47,716 nucleotides of DNA from Candidatus Lloydbacteria bacterium CG22_combo_CG10-13_8_21_14_all_47_15 (GCA_002771515.1 PCTL01000033.1:1-47716); one strand, 5' to 3'; counted from the stretch's first letter, positions 24,299 through 32,187 are shown. The notes: generated by a model from the letters alone, not told the origin. Numbers and translations: made by a program.

Positions 24299-24766
24299 TT
24301 AGTCTGCTTTAGGAGTGGATTCTTCAACTGGAGTTTCTTCTTTCTTTTCCGCAGACGGCTCGTCTTTTGTTTCCGCTTTCGCTTCGTCCGCCGCTTTTGC
24401 CAAAGCATCTGCTTCCGCTTTCGCTGTTGCATCCGCTTTTGCCAGAGCCTCTGCTTCCGCTTTCGCTTTTGCTTCCGCTTCCGCTTCTTTCTTGCCTACA
24501 TTTTTCTTTGATGACACATCGCGCTTCTTTCCTTCAATAAGCTTTTCTGAAATAAGCAAATTGTATGCCGTATCAGACGCCTGCGCGCCATTTGAAAGCC
24601 AATAGGAAATGCGCTCGTTATTGAGCGTTTTATTGTCCGTACGCGGGTTGTAGGAACCGAGCATCTCCAAATACGCGCCCTGCGGCGCTTTTCTTGAGTC
24701 CGTCACAACCAGTCGGTACGACGGGTCATGTTTCCTCCCCACCCTTTGTAGCCGTATCTTTAGCAT
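24299..24766 (-). CDS. rpsP: Ribosomal protein bS16 with a long low-complexity tail
   Basis: The start M-L-K-I-R-L-Q-R-V-G-R-K-H-D-P-S-Y-R-L-V-V at 24766 is the bS16 N-terminus, and residues 1-85 cover the normal protein (through the L-L-I-S-E-K-L-I-E region). The remaining 70 residues are an Ala/Glu/Lys/Asp-rich tail with repeats such as AEAEAKAKAEAEALAKAD. This nearly doubles the usual length of 75-90 aa. The tail DNA is built of GCTTCCGCTTTCGC-like units, a likely product of slippage. bS16 is a primary binder of 16S rRNA and is first in the rpsP-khpA-trmD cluster. Longer frames upstream overlap the divergent rnr promoter and are rejected. Confidence 0.97.
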   Translation of the reverse strand: MLKIRLQRVGRKHDPSYRLVVTDSRKAPQGAYLEMLGSYNPRTDNKTLNNERISYWLSNGAQASDTAYNLLISEKLIEGKKRDVSSKKNVGKKEAEAEAKAKAEAEALAKADATAKAEADALAKAADEAKAETKDEPSAEKKEETPVEESTPKAD

Positions 24767-24774
24767 ATTCGGCG

Positions 24775-24803
24775 ATACTACCAAAAACAAAGCATTTTGA
24801 CAA
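24775..24803 (-). promoter_or_regulatory. rpsP promoter
   Basis: On the minus strand TTGTCA (24803-24798) and TAGTAT (24780-24775) are 17 nt apart, and the rpsP ATG begins 8 nt after the -10. The mRNA would therefore have almost no leader. It overlaps the upstream region of the divergent rnr promoter. Confidence 0.7.
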
Positions 24804-24808
24804 ATCTG

Positions 24809-24817
24809 TGGTATAGT
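24809..24817 (+). promoter_or_regulatory. rnr extended -10, leaderless start
   Basis: TGGTATAGT (extended -10; hexamer at 24812-24817) is followed by exactly 6 nt and then the rnr ATG at 24824, so the transcript should start at or next to the A of the start codon. Confidence 0.7.
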
Positions 24818-24823
24818 ATCCGC

Positions 24824-26830
24824 ATGAATAGGCCTATGAAAGAGAATAAACAGGAGCGGTATGTCAAGCGGCCGGAAAAACGGCCGCACGGAAAGTATGA
24901 TAAACCAAGCACCGGAAATACAGGAAAAATCGTTTCCGGTACAGTACGGCTCACAGCGCGAGGTGTGGGATATGTTGAAGTAGAAGGCTATAAACAGGAT
25001 ATTGAAATTGACTCGTCGCGTCTGAACACGGCGCTTCACGGCGACCGCGTCAAAGTGCAACTTCTACCGCGCGTGGAAAATAGGCGACAGAACGGAGAAA
25101 TCTTAGAAATTATTTTCCGCGAACGGATGCAGTTTGTCGGCACGGTGAATATGGAAAACGGCGTCACTTTTGTCGTAGCCGATAATCCGAAAATGTACAC
25201 CAATATTATACTTCCGCCACACGAAGCGAGCGGACTTTCTCAAGGTGAAAAAGTATATGTAAAAATTACACAATGGCAAGACCCGAAGGAAAATCCTCTC
25301 GGTGCCCTAATTAAAAAAATCGGGCAGGAAGGGGTAAACAACACAGAAATGGAGGCAATCGTTCTTGAACGCGGCTTTGACACAGAATTTCCGACACCGG
25401 TGGAGCAAGAAGCCGCCGCGCTCAAAAACGACATTTCCGCCGACGAAATAAGCAAGCGGCGTGATATGCGTGACATACTCACATTCACCATAGACCCAAA
25501 AGACGCGAAAGATTTTGACGACGCGCTTTCTTTCCACGCGCTCCCCAACGGCACCTTTGAAATCGGCGTACACATCGCGGATGTTACACACTATGTGCGT
25601 CCTGACACCGCACTTGACAAAGAGGCGCTTAAACGCGCAACATCGCTCTATCTCGTAGACCGCACGATTCCAATGCTTCCGGAAACACTTTCAAACAATA
25701 TATGCAGTCTGCGCCCAAATGAAGACCGGCTCACCTTTTCCGCGATATTTTCAATCACGAAAGACGGGCAGATAACGAGCGAATGGTTCGGAAGGGCGGT
25801 TATCCATTCGGACCGGCGCTTAACCTATGAAGAAGCGCAAACTCTTCTTGATACCCCGGATGGAAGTGATTTGTCCGGCGCGCTAAATACCGTAAACGAA
25901 ATCGCGAAACATCTCCGAAAAAAACGCTTTGAAAAAGGAGCGATTGATTTTGAATCAACCGAAGTCTACTTTGAACTTGACCCAAACGGCAAGCCGCTTG
26001 CGGTTCGGGTAAAATCTCGGCTCGCGGCAAACAAACTAATTGAAGAATGGATGCTTCTTGCGAATAAGCGAGTTGCCGAATATATCGCAGGTATAGACGA
26101 ACACGCAGCGCGCGCCTTCGTCTACCGCATACATGATATGCCTGATGAAGAAAAAGTTAGAGAACTTTCCGAATTCCTAAAAACACTTGGTTATACACTT
26201 AAACAAACAGATGGCAAAGTACACTCAAAAGATGTGAACGCGCTTCTCAAGCAGGCACAAGGCACCGCCGAAGAAACACTCATCAATATCGCGACACTCC
26301 GCTCAATGGCAAAAGCAATCTACGCTACTGATAACATCGGGCACTACGGACTAGCATTTGAGCACTACACGCACTTCACATCACCGATACGCCGCTACCC
26401 TGATATCGTCGTGCACCGCCTCCTTGCAAAATACCTAGCTGGGCAAAAAGTGTCCGAAGAAGAGCTCTCACATTTTAGAAATATCGCCGACTATTCGTCC
26501 AGAATGGAGCAGGCCGCTACAGATGCCGAACGCGCGTCAATCAAATACAAGCATACCGAGTATCTCTCTACGCATGTCGGTGAAATATTTGACGCCACCA
26601 TCACAGGAGTGACTGAATGGGGAATGTATGCAGAAACGAATGCAACAAAGTCCGAGGGTATGGTAAGACTCGGCTCTCTCAAGGGCGATTTCTATGTGCT
26701 TGATCCTAAGCATCATGTGCTCCGCGGCGAACGCACAAAAAAGGCCTACCGCATAGGCGACTCAATTAGAATAAAAGTCGTGGCAACAGACCTGAAGCGA
26801 AAGACAATAGATTTTGTCATCGCGGAATAA
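24824..26830 (+). CDS. rnr: RNase R/VacB-type 3'-5' exoribonuclease
   Basis: A 668-aa RNB-family nuclease. An N-terminal basic stretch is followed by a cold-shock domain (T-A-R-G-V-G-Y-V-E-V, then A-L-H-G-D-R-V-K-V), then the RNB core. The active-site acids are D224, D230, D232 and D233 in I-D-P-K-D-A-K-D-F-D-D-A; their spacing equals that of E. coli RNase II. The core continues with F-T-S-P-I-R-R-Y-P-D-I-V-V-H-R and ends in an S1 domain (about 590-665). It degrades structured RNA in the cytoplasm and takes part in tRNA/rRNA quality control. It is slightly shorter than typical RNase R. The start at 24824 is chosen because the -10 element lies 6 nt before it; the longer frame from 24797 would begin inside the promoter. 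Confidence 0.96.
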   Translation: MNRPMKENKQERYVKRPEKRPHGKYDKPSTGNTGKIVSGTVRLTARGVGYVEVEGYKQDIEIDSSRLNTALHGDRVKVQLLPRVENRRQNGEILEIIFRERMQFVGTVNMENGVTFVVADNPKMYTNIILPPHEASGLSQGEKVYVKITQWQDPKENPLGALIKKIGQEGVNNTEMEAIVLERGFDTEFPTPVEQEAAALKNDISADEISKRRDMRDILTFTIDPKDAKDFDDALSFHALPNGTFEIGVHIADVTHYVRPDTALDKEALKRATSLYLVDRTIPMLPETLSNNICSLRPNEDRLTFSAIFSITKDGQITSEWFGRAVIHSDRRLTYEEAQTLLDTPDGSDLSGALNTVNEIAKHLRKKRFEKGAIDFESTEVYFELDPNGKPLAVRVKSRLAANKLIEEWMLLANKRVAEYIAGIDEHAARAFVYRIHDMPDEEKVRELSEFLKTLGYTLKQTDGKVHSKDVNALLKQAQGTAEETLINIATLRSMAKAIYATDNIGHYGLAFEHYTHFTSPIRRYPDIVVHRLLAKYLAGQKVSEEELSHFRNIADYSSRMEQAATDAERASIKYKHTEYLSTHVGEIFDATITGVTEWGMYAETNATKSEGMVRLGSLKGDFYVLDPKHHVLRGERTKKAYRIGDSIRIKVVATDLKRKTIDFVIAE

Positions 26831-26867
26831 TTGCTACCGTGTAGGCTGGTTTGCAAATGTTTACAAA

Positions 26868-26893
26868 AAGTGTGGAGCTTGATTGCTCGCACA
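26868..26893. other. Small stem-loop in the rnr-smc convergent gap
   Basis: AGTGTG-GAGC pairs with GCTC-G-CACACT, with one bulged base and a TTGATT loop, in the 94-nt gap between the convergent rnr and smc genes. There is no T-run on either side, so it is a weak terminator candidate. Confidence 0.35.
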
Positions 26894-26924
26894 CTCCGGC
26901 GTTACGGTGTGTGTTGTGTGAGAA

Positions 26925-29165
26925 TCATTCCGCGATTGCTTTCGCCTCGTCAAATTTTATGGAAAGAATTTTTGAGACACCATCGGCACCCATCGTCACT
27001 CCGTAGAGAATACCGGCATGCGCCATAGTGCCGCGATTGTGTGTCACAACAATAAGTTGGGAAGTTCCAGCAAGCGATTCAAGCATATTCCCGTACTTCT
27101 CGGAATTCGCCTCATCAAGCGCCGCATCCGTTTCGTCAAGCACCATAAAGGGCGGTGGATTTACTTCCGCAACAGAGAAAAGGAGTGCGATTGAAGTAAG
27201 CGCTCGCTCACCACCGGAAAGCATCTGTAGTCCGCGAATTTTTTTCTTCGGTAGAGATACATCAATATCAATCCCATCTTCTATCTCCGGCTCATCACCG
27301 GTTATTACCGCAATGTCATCATCTAAAAGTCCGGCGTCAATTCGTCGTCGCTTCATTCTAGTCACTTCACTGAGTCGCGCAGTACCACCGCCAAAAAGCA
27401 TTGCGAACAATTCCTGAAACCGTGCGTTGATTTTTTCTACTCCATCTTTAAATTCCTTGTCCAGCCGTTCCACCAAGTCTGCGATAAGGTCACGGAGCGA
27501 CGCGGATGTTTTTTCAAGATCGGCAAGTTCGCGCTCTAAAAACCGATCGCGCTCTGCCGTATCCTCATATTCTTTGATTATCTCTTCGCCGGAGCCGCCA
27601 CCGTATTCCTCAAGCCGCACCTTAAGTTTCTCAATAGTACGCTTGCGTTCGTATTGTTTATCTCTCGTCTCTGTTTCCGCGGTCTCGGATGAAATTGCGG
27701 CAGATTCGTATTCTGTAGCGGCGCGGCCGGCCGCAATCCCAGCTTCGCCGAGTTCTCGCTTAAAATCATCCTCCTCGCGTAAAAGCATGTCTTCGCGCGC
27801 GGCAAGCGTCTGGAGGATTCCGCGCGTACGCGTCTCTTCCGACATAAGCTCAAAAAGCCGCCGCTCAGCATCGTGTGACGCATCTTTTTTTGCTTCTACC
27901 TCCATACGGAGCGTTGCGGCGCGCGCGCGTAGCGCCTCTTCCTCATTTTCTTTTTCTTGCACCGATTGCGCGAGTTCGTCTTTGGCCGCATTAAGTTTTT
28001 CTTCTTCATCCATATACTCACGACTTGCCGACCCGTCACCTCCGGAACGATAGCGTGCCATAAAATCGGTGATTAGCTCCCGTAACGCGGCAAGCGTTCG
28101 TCGCACAAACGAAATGTCATCGCTTTCTTCAGTCCTAGCAATAAGCGCTTGAATGTCGTCTGAAAACCGACGCACCTCCGGCAACGGCACAACCGATTCA
28201 GACGAAGATGCCGGTCCCGACATCACGCGATATTCAAGCATTCCTTCAAGCCTGCCGAGTTCACGCGAGAGCGCGTCTTTTTCTTCCCGCACGCGATTGA
28301 GGTCCCGTTCAAGAACGACAATTGTATCAATATGTTTACTGCCACCATCTTGCACAGCTTCTTTACGCGCTTTTTCAAGCTCACGCTCTATTCCGGCAAG
28401 ACGCGAGGTCGGTTCTATCTTTTCATCCAATAACGCCTTACGCACGGAAGAAAGATAGAGGAATTCGCGCCCCAGATACTCACGATATTTTTCAACAAGC
28501 TCTGTACGCATCACGCGCGCCTGCTCCACGCGTATTGCCTGCTTTTTCAAAAACTTTAGATGTGGCGACAGCTCACGCCGTAGCAACCCGACTTCCTTGA
28601 TATTCTCATCTGTTTTTGCAAGCTTGCGTTCGCTCTCCGCTTTTTTGTAGTGGTAAATTTTCAAACCGAGCGCGTCCTCTATCATTCCACGCCTATCTGT
28701 TATAGACGCAAGCAAAAAACGGTCCGCCTCACCCTGTGAAATAATATGGTGGCTTGATGCGCCGATATGAACCGCTGATAAAAGCTCAACGATATCCTTT
28801 AATCTGACCAATGAACCGTTCACCGAATATTCGTTGATGCCGTCACGATGCACCACGCGGCGGATCGCCACCTCGTCAAAATCAATGGAGGAGAAAGCGC
28901 GGTCATGATTATCAAACACTGCCGTAACCGAAGCGCGCCCGGCTCGAGGCACCGAGCCAGAGCCGTTCCATATCAAATCCTCACCGCGTTTGCCACGCAT
29001 AGATTTCAGCGATTGTTCTCCCAAAACAAACCGCATCCCTTCTGCAATGTTTGACTTGCCGGCCCCGTTTGGGCCGACAATGACTGATATGGTGGCACCA
29101 AACAAAAGTTCGGTTTTTTTTCCGAACGACTTAAAACCGCTCATTTCAATTTTTTTCAGGCGCAT
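26925..29165 (-). CDS. smc: Short SMC chromosome-segregation ATPase without a normal hinge
   Basis: A 746-aa SMC-type ATPase; standard bacterial SMC is about 1150-1190 aa. The N-terminal head has Walker A G31-P-N-G-A-G-K-S38 and a Q-loop (I-I-S-Q-G-E-A). The C-terminal head has the signature L649-S-G-G-E-R-A-L-T-S and Walker B F-M-V-L-D-E (673-678) followed by T-D-A-A-L-D-E-A-N. Between the heads are charged coiled coils, broken by a loop rich in Gly, Ser and Asp (R-S-G-G-D-G-S-A-S), but no hinge-domain sequence with its conserved glycines. Coiled arms are about half the normal length. It should bind DNA and ATP in the cytoplasm. It is the last gene of rpmF-nusB-rnc-smc. A -10 TATACT ends 8 nt before the ATG. 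Confidence 0.9.
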   Translation of the reverse strand: MRLKKIEMSGFKSFGKKTELLFGATISVIVGPNGAGKSNIAEGMRFVLGEQSLKSMRGKRGEDLIWNGSGSVPRAGRASVTAVFDNHDRAFSSIDFDEVAIRRVVHRDGINEYSVNGSLVRLKDIVELLSAVHIGASSHHIISQGEADRFLLASITDRRGMIEDALGLKIYHYKKAESERKLAKTDENIKEVGLLRRELSPHLKFLKKQAIRVEQARVMRTELVEKYREYLGREFLYLSSVRKALLDEKIEPTSRLAGIERELEKARKEAVQDGGSKHIDTIVVLERDLNRVREEKDALSRELGRLEGMLEYRVMSGPASSSESVVPLPEVRRFSDDIQALIARTEESDDISFVRRTLAALRELITDFMARYRSGGDGSASREYMDEEEKLNAAKDELAQSVQEKENEEEALRARAATLRMEVEAKKDASHDAERRLFELMSEETRTRGILQTLAAREDMLLREEDDFKRELGEAGIAAGRAATEYESAAISSETAETETRDKQYERKRTIEKLKVRLEEYGGGSGEEIIKEYEDTAERDRFLERELADLEKTSASLRDLIADLVERLDKEFKDGVEKINARFQELFAMLFGGGTARLSEVTRMKRRRIDAGLLDDDIAVITGDEPEIEDGIDIDVSLPKKKIRGLQMLSGGERALTSIALLFSVAEVNPPPFMVLDETDAALDEANSEKYGNMLESLAGTSQLIVVTHNRGTMAHAGILYGVTMGADGVSKILSIKFDEAKAIAE

Positions 29166-29173
29166 GTGATTGT

Positions 29174-29179
29174 AGTATA
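29174..29179 (-). promoter_or_regulatory. smc -10 element
   Basis: TATACT (29179-29174, minus strand) lies 8 nt before the smc ATG, predicting an almost leaderless mRNA. A CCGGAAAACCGG inverted repeat lies in the spacer. No good -35 is seen. Confidence 0.5.
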
Positions 29180-29274
29180 CCGTATCCGGTTTTCCGGAGT
29201 AAGTGAAAAAAACAAAGGCCGTCCATTTGTTTGTGTCCGTCTCTTTGTTTGTACTGCCATTACTATATACAACA

Positions 29275-29970
29275 CTACCTCCACCCTTTTACTTGAATAG
29301 CGGCAGAAGCTGCGTTTTGCTCGGCTTCCTGTTTTGATTTTCCATCGCCTTCAGCCGCCAGTACATCACCCAAAAAAACGCCTATGGTAAACTGTTTATC
29401 ATGGTCCGGGCCTTCTTCTTTGAGTACGCGATATTCCGGGGTGATGGATACATGCTCCTGCGCCTGCTCCTGAAAATAGCTTTTTGAATCCCTCCACAAA
29501 CGCTGTGCGACTATATCATCGGTCAGCGGAAAAATAGTGCGCGCAATAAAATCTTTTACCACGCCGTATCCCTGATCAAGATAGAGCGCACCAACAAACG
29601 CTTCATATGTATTCGCGAGAATATATTGCCGTGCTTTGCCGGTGTCTTTCGCCTCGCCGCGAGAAAGGAGTAAAAAATCGTTCATACCAAGCCCCAGAGC
29701 CACATCGGCAAGTGTATTAGTATTCACAAGCGCCGCACGATACGATGTAAGTTCACCTTCCGGCTTGTCTGGATATTTTGCAAAAAGATACTCCGTAACC
29801 GCAAGCTCAAGCACAGCATCGCCTAAAAACTCGAGCCGCTCGTTGTGCTCAAGTTTTTCATCGCGATGCTCATTGATATATGAGCGGTGAGTGAACGCCT
29901 GTTTCAGAAGTAAGTGATTGCGGAACGCGACATTGACGCTTTTTTCAAATTTTCCAAAATCTTTTTTCAT
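29275..29970 (-). CDS. rnc: Ribonuclease III
   Basis: A 231-aa RNase III. The signature motif N43-E-R-L-E47-F-L-G-D51-A-V-L-E-L contains the catalytic acids. Further on, A-N-T-Y-E-A-F-V-G-A-L-Y-L-D supplies the second metal-binding pair. A C-terminal double-stranded RNA-binding domain runs from about residue 160 (Y-F-Q-E-Q-A-Q-E) to the end (S-K-Q-E-A-E-Q-N-A-A-S-A-A). It processes rRNA precursors and other duplex RNA. The gene starts 8 nt after the nusB-nudix stop codon, so the two are co-transcribed and probably coupled. A 20-bp imperfect hairpin upstream of nusB is a possible RNase III target. Confidence 0.97.
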   Translation of the reverse strand: MKKDFGKFEKSVNVAFRNHLLLKQAFTHRSYINEHRDEKLEHNERLEFLGDAVLELAVTEYLFAKYPDKPEGELTSYRAALVNTNTLADVALGLGMNDFLLLSRGEAKDTGKARQYILANTYEAFVGALYLDQGYGVVKDFIARTIFPLTDDIVAQRLWRDSKSYFQEQAQEHVSITPEYRVLKEEGPDHDKQFTIGVFLGDVLAAEGDGKSKQEAEQNAASAAIQVKGWR

Positions 29971-29978
29971 TATTGTTA

Positions 29979-30881
29979 TTATTTTTTCTGAATCATCCTA
30001 ACGCCCTTGGTGATAATCGGCAGTATATCATCATACATCTTAAGCTCCGGCAACTCGCTCAACGAAAACCAGCGCACATCGTCCAAACCACCGCCGGTTT
30101 TTTCAAGTTTTACCGGCACATGCGGCGCTTCTGCTAGAAAATATGTAACCTGTTTCCTAAGCTTTCCTTCTTCCGGGTCAGATGCCACATATTCGTTTGA
30201 ACCGATTTTTTTCCTGATATCTATATCAAGCGATGTTTCCTCTTTTACTTCGCGTTTAGTTCCTTCCTCAACCGTCTCCCCTGCTTCAATGTGCCCCTTT
30301 GAGAGGGTCCAGTAACCGAACACATCGTGTACGAACGCGAGAAAAACCTCGCCTCCATGAATGCTATATACTACGGCGCCGCCCAGCGTATGCACCGGCA
30401 GTTTAGAGAGATCCACCGGTTCTGTATTCTTTTTCTTTTTGGATTCTTCGTCTTTGCCCGGTTCGCCAATCTCCTTGTACACTGCGCCTAAAACGCCGTT
30501 CACAAATTTACCGCTCGTATCGCCGCCAAACGACTTTGCGAGCTCTATCGCTTCGTTGATGGCGACTTTCGGCGGCACTTCTTTCCTGTCGCCAAAAAGG
30601 AGCTCATAGAGCCCGATACGGAGAATATTCCTATCAACAATAGAGATTTTATCAATTGGCCATTCAGGCGCCGCTTTTTCAATAATCGTATCCAGATCGG
30701 CGCGCTTGGCAAACACGCCACCAACCAGCTCTTCCATAAATACCGCGTCGCCGGAGCCGGGCGCGAATTCAGCAATATCTCGCGCAAGAATCGCCGAGGT
30801 ATCCGACTCTGCCAGATTTCGGAAATCCCACTCAAAGAGTGTTTGCATTACGATACTTCTTGAAAGGTGCCTGTTTGCCAT
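29979..30881 (-). CDS. nusB: NusB fused to a Nudix hydrolase domain
   Basis: A 300-aa two-domain protein. Residues 4-137 are NusB: N-R-H-L-S-R-S-I-V-M-Q-T-L-F-E-W at the start and I-N-E-A-I-E-L-A-K-S-F-G-G-D-T-S-G-K-F-V-N-G-V-L at the end. A charged Lys-rich linker (138-162) leads to a Nudix domain (166-297). Its Nudix box is G196-x5-E202-x7-R210-E-V-x-E-E, with Ser in place of the final Gly. NusB acts in antitermination at rRNA operons with NusE; the Nudix part should hydrolyse a nucleoside diphosphate derivative, with the AP4A-type family as one possibility. No frameshift is needed and the linker is continuous, so the fusion looks real. It lies between rpmF and rnc. Confidence 0.92.
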   Translation of the reverse strand: MANRHLSRSIVMQTLFEWDFRNLAESDTSAILARDIAEFAPGSGDAVFMEELVGGVFAKRADLDTIIEKAAPEWPIDKISIVDRNILRIGLYELLFGDRKEVPPKVAINEAIELAKSFGGDTSGKFVNGVLGAVYKEIGEPGKDEESKKKKNTEPVDLSKLPVHTLGGAVVYSIHGGEVFLAFVHDVFGYWTLSKGHIEAGETVEEGTKREVKEETSLDIDIRKKIGSNEYVASDPEEGKLRKQVTYFLAEAPHVPVKLEKTGGGLDDVRWFSLSELPELKMYDDILPIITKGVRMIQKK

Positions 30882-30890
30882 GTCACAAAC

Positions 30891-30947
30891 TTAGAAAGTT
30901 GAGAGTGGAAAGCCGTTTATAACCACATTCTACTCTCAATCTTCTAA
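30891..30947 (-). other. Long imperfect hairpin in the rpmF-nusB-rnc mRNA
   Basis: Arms at 30891-30910 and 30928-30947 form about 18 of 20 pairs with a loop of 17 nt. It lies between rpmF and nusB, 10 nt upstream of the nusB start codon. The stem is long and near-perfect, as in RNase III substrates, and no T-run follows. Confidence 0.6.
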
Positions 30948-30987
30948 CATCCAAAATATCACAACTAAACGGAAATATATGTTGCCA

Positions 30988-31296
30988 TTATTTCTTATTT
31001 GACAAATCTACCGCATCAAGCGATTGTGACGCTTCTTTTGCCGCCTTCTCCCGAGCTTTATCCGGCTCTTCACCGAGCGTCTTCAGTTTCTCAACCCGCC
31101 TCTTCTGGCGCTCCGCGCGCTTCCCTTTCACATCAAGCACGGCGCGCCCGCGATATGAGCCACATTCCGAGCACATACGATGCCGTAATTTATCCGCGCT
31201 GCACTCCTCGCATTTTGAAAGCCGCGGGAGCACAAGCGCGTGATGCGACCGGCGATGTGCCGTCTTTGAGCGGGTTGTTCTCATTCGTACCGTCAT
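30988..31296 (-). CDS. rpmF: Ribosomal protein bL32 with a C-terminal extension
   Basis: A 102-aa protein. The N-terminal half is bL32: M-T-V-R-M-R-T-T-R-S-K-T-A-H-R-R-S-H-H-A-L, followed by a zinc ribbon C29-E-E-C32 with C42-S-E-C45 and H-R-M-C-S-E-C-G-S-Y-R-G-R. The usual length is about 57-65 aa; here a charged tail of about 40 aa (R-A-E-R-Q-K-R-R-V-E-K-L-K, then E-K-A-A-K-E-A) follows. It is a 50S subunit protein. GATAAT lies 6 nt before the ATG, so the message should be leaderless. The family start agrees with this position. rpmF next to rnc and smc recalls the common rpmF-fatty-acid-rnc-smc order, here without the lipid genes. Confidence 0.95.
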   Translation of the reverse strand: MTVRMRTTRSKTAHRRSHHALVLPRLSKCEECSADKLRHRMCSECGSYRGRAVLDVKGKRAERQKRRVEKLKTLGEEPDKAREKAAKEASQSLDAVDLSNKK

Positions 31297-31302
31297 AGTT
31301 GA

Positions 31303-31308
31303 ATTATC
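31303..31308 (-). promoter_or_regulatory. rpmF -10, leaderless start
   Basis: GATAAT on the minus strand (31308-31303) is followed by 6 nt and then the rpmF ATG at 31296. Confidence 0.6.
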
Positions 31309-31383
31309 GTACCGTATTTTTCAAAAAGATGCAAGCCATTTGACAAAGACCGAACAAAATAACATCGTGTGCCACAATAAAAA

Positions 31384-31413
31384 AACCGCTCTTTCAATAC
31401 TGAAAGAGCGGTT
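31384..31413 (-). terminator. Terminator after the stand-alone Nudix gene
   Basis: Perfect 13-bp stem AACCGCTCTTTCA with TGAAAGAGCGGTT, loop ATAC. On the minus strand a T-run follows (TTTTTTTATTG). Confidence 0.85.
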
Positions 31414-31436
31414 ATTAACCTTAGGCGTATCGCGCT

Positions 31437-32078
31437 TTACGCAGCCTCAATCTCCACGAGCTCTTCCGCATATCGCATAAAAAAATCGGGATCTTTTAGC
31501 GCGCGCTGACGCAACAGACCTTTTATACGGTTATCAGGCGCAATGAGTCCGCTCATAACTGCCGCAACGAGATGCGCCATACACTCTTCTGCTTTAATGT
31601 ACGCCGCCAATCGTTCTTTGGCATACCTAAACGCAGTTTGATGCATCCCAAACAAGTTTTTTTCAAGCCATTCAACATCGCCAGACCATTCCGGCTTCCC
31701 TGTTTCCGCATCATACGCATCTTGACGAAGCTCTCTCTTCGGCGCAGTAATCAGAAAAAACAATTTTACATGCATACGGCAGTCTTCCAACACACCATAG
31801 ATGTATTCAGCTTCTTCAGGTTTAATTTCCACACCAAGCTCTTCTTCAAGTTCACGCCGAATTGTATTCACCGGAGATTCGCCCTTTTTCCACATGCCAC
31901 CGGCAAGTTTGACCTGATACATTCCAGTGCCATTCATTTTATACGGCACCCATGCATATTGGATTCTGTTTTCATGCATACGCCAAACGACACCGGCGCA
32001 AAAACAAGAAACCGAATCCGGCACAGGCCTGTACACCGGCAAAGGAGGAATAGGACTCCCACTCTCTCTCTTTTTCAT
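31437..32078 (-). CDS. Nudix hydrolase
   Basis: A 213-aa protein with a textbook Nudix box: G61-x5-E67-x7-R75-E-L-x-E-E-x-G82-V. The N-terminal part (V-S-C-F-C-A-G-V-V-W) and the strand V-K-L-F-F-L-I-T follow the Nudix fold. The C-terminal 80 residues are helical (A-Y-I-K-A-E-E-C-M-A-H-L) and may be an extra substrate or dimer module. Nudix enzymes cleave a nucleoside diphosphate linked to X; the substrate cannot be told here. GGAGGGC lies 6 nt before the ATG. Upstream are two tandem repeats of a 14-bp motif, which may be regulatory. It is a single gene with its own terminator. Confidence 0.9.
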   Translation of the reverse strand: MKKRESGSPIPPLPVYRPVPDSVSCFCAGVVWRMHENRIQYAWVPYKMNGTGMYQVKLAGGMWKKGESPVNTIRRELEEELGVEIKPEEAEYIYGVLEDCRMHVKLFFLITAPKRELRQDAYDAETGKPEWSGDVEWLEKNLFGMHQTAFRYAKERLAAYIKAEECMAHLVAAVMSGLIAPDNRIKGLLRQRALKDPDFFMRYAEELVEIEAA

Positions 32079-32100
32079 CTGTCAGCCCTCCAAAATATTG

Positions 32101-32150
32101 GGATACTTTCAGGATACTTTCTCTATCTATATCTACTCTATCTATATCTA
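32101..32150. repeat. Direct repeats upstream of the Nudix gene
   Basis: GGATACTTTC occurs at 32101-32110 and 32112-32121. TCTATCTATATCTA occurs at 32122-32135 and 32137-32150. The two sets abut and lie in the presumed promoter/leader zone of the Nudix gene. Confidence 0.85.
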
Positions 32151-32187
32151 TTTATTAAGAACTATCTATGTTTTTATTTTAGCAATT

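Noticed and set aside
24299-24511. Phe/Arg-rich ORFs in other frames of the rpsP tail
   Set aside because: They are shadows of the repetitive Ala/Glu/Lys tail.
27427-28053. 208-codon plus-strand ORF inside smc
   Set aside because: Ser/Arg-rich antisense shadow of the coiled-coil coding region, no start signals.
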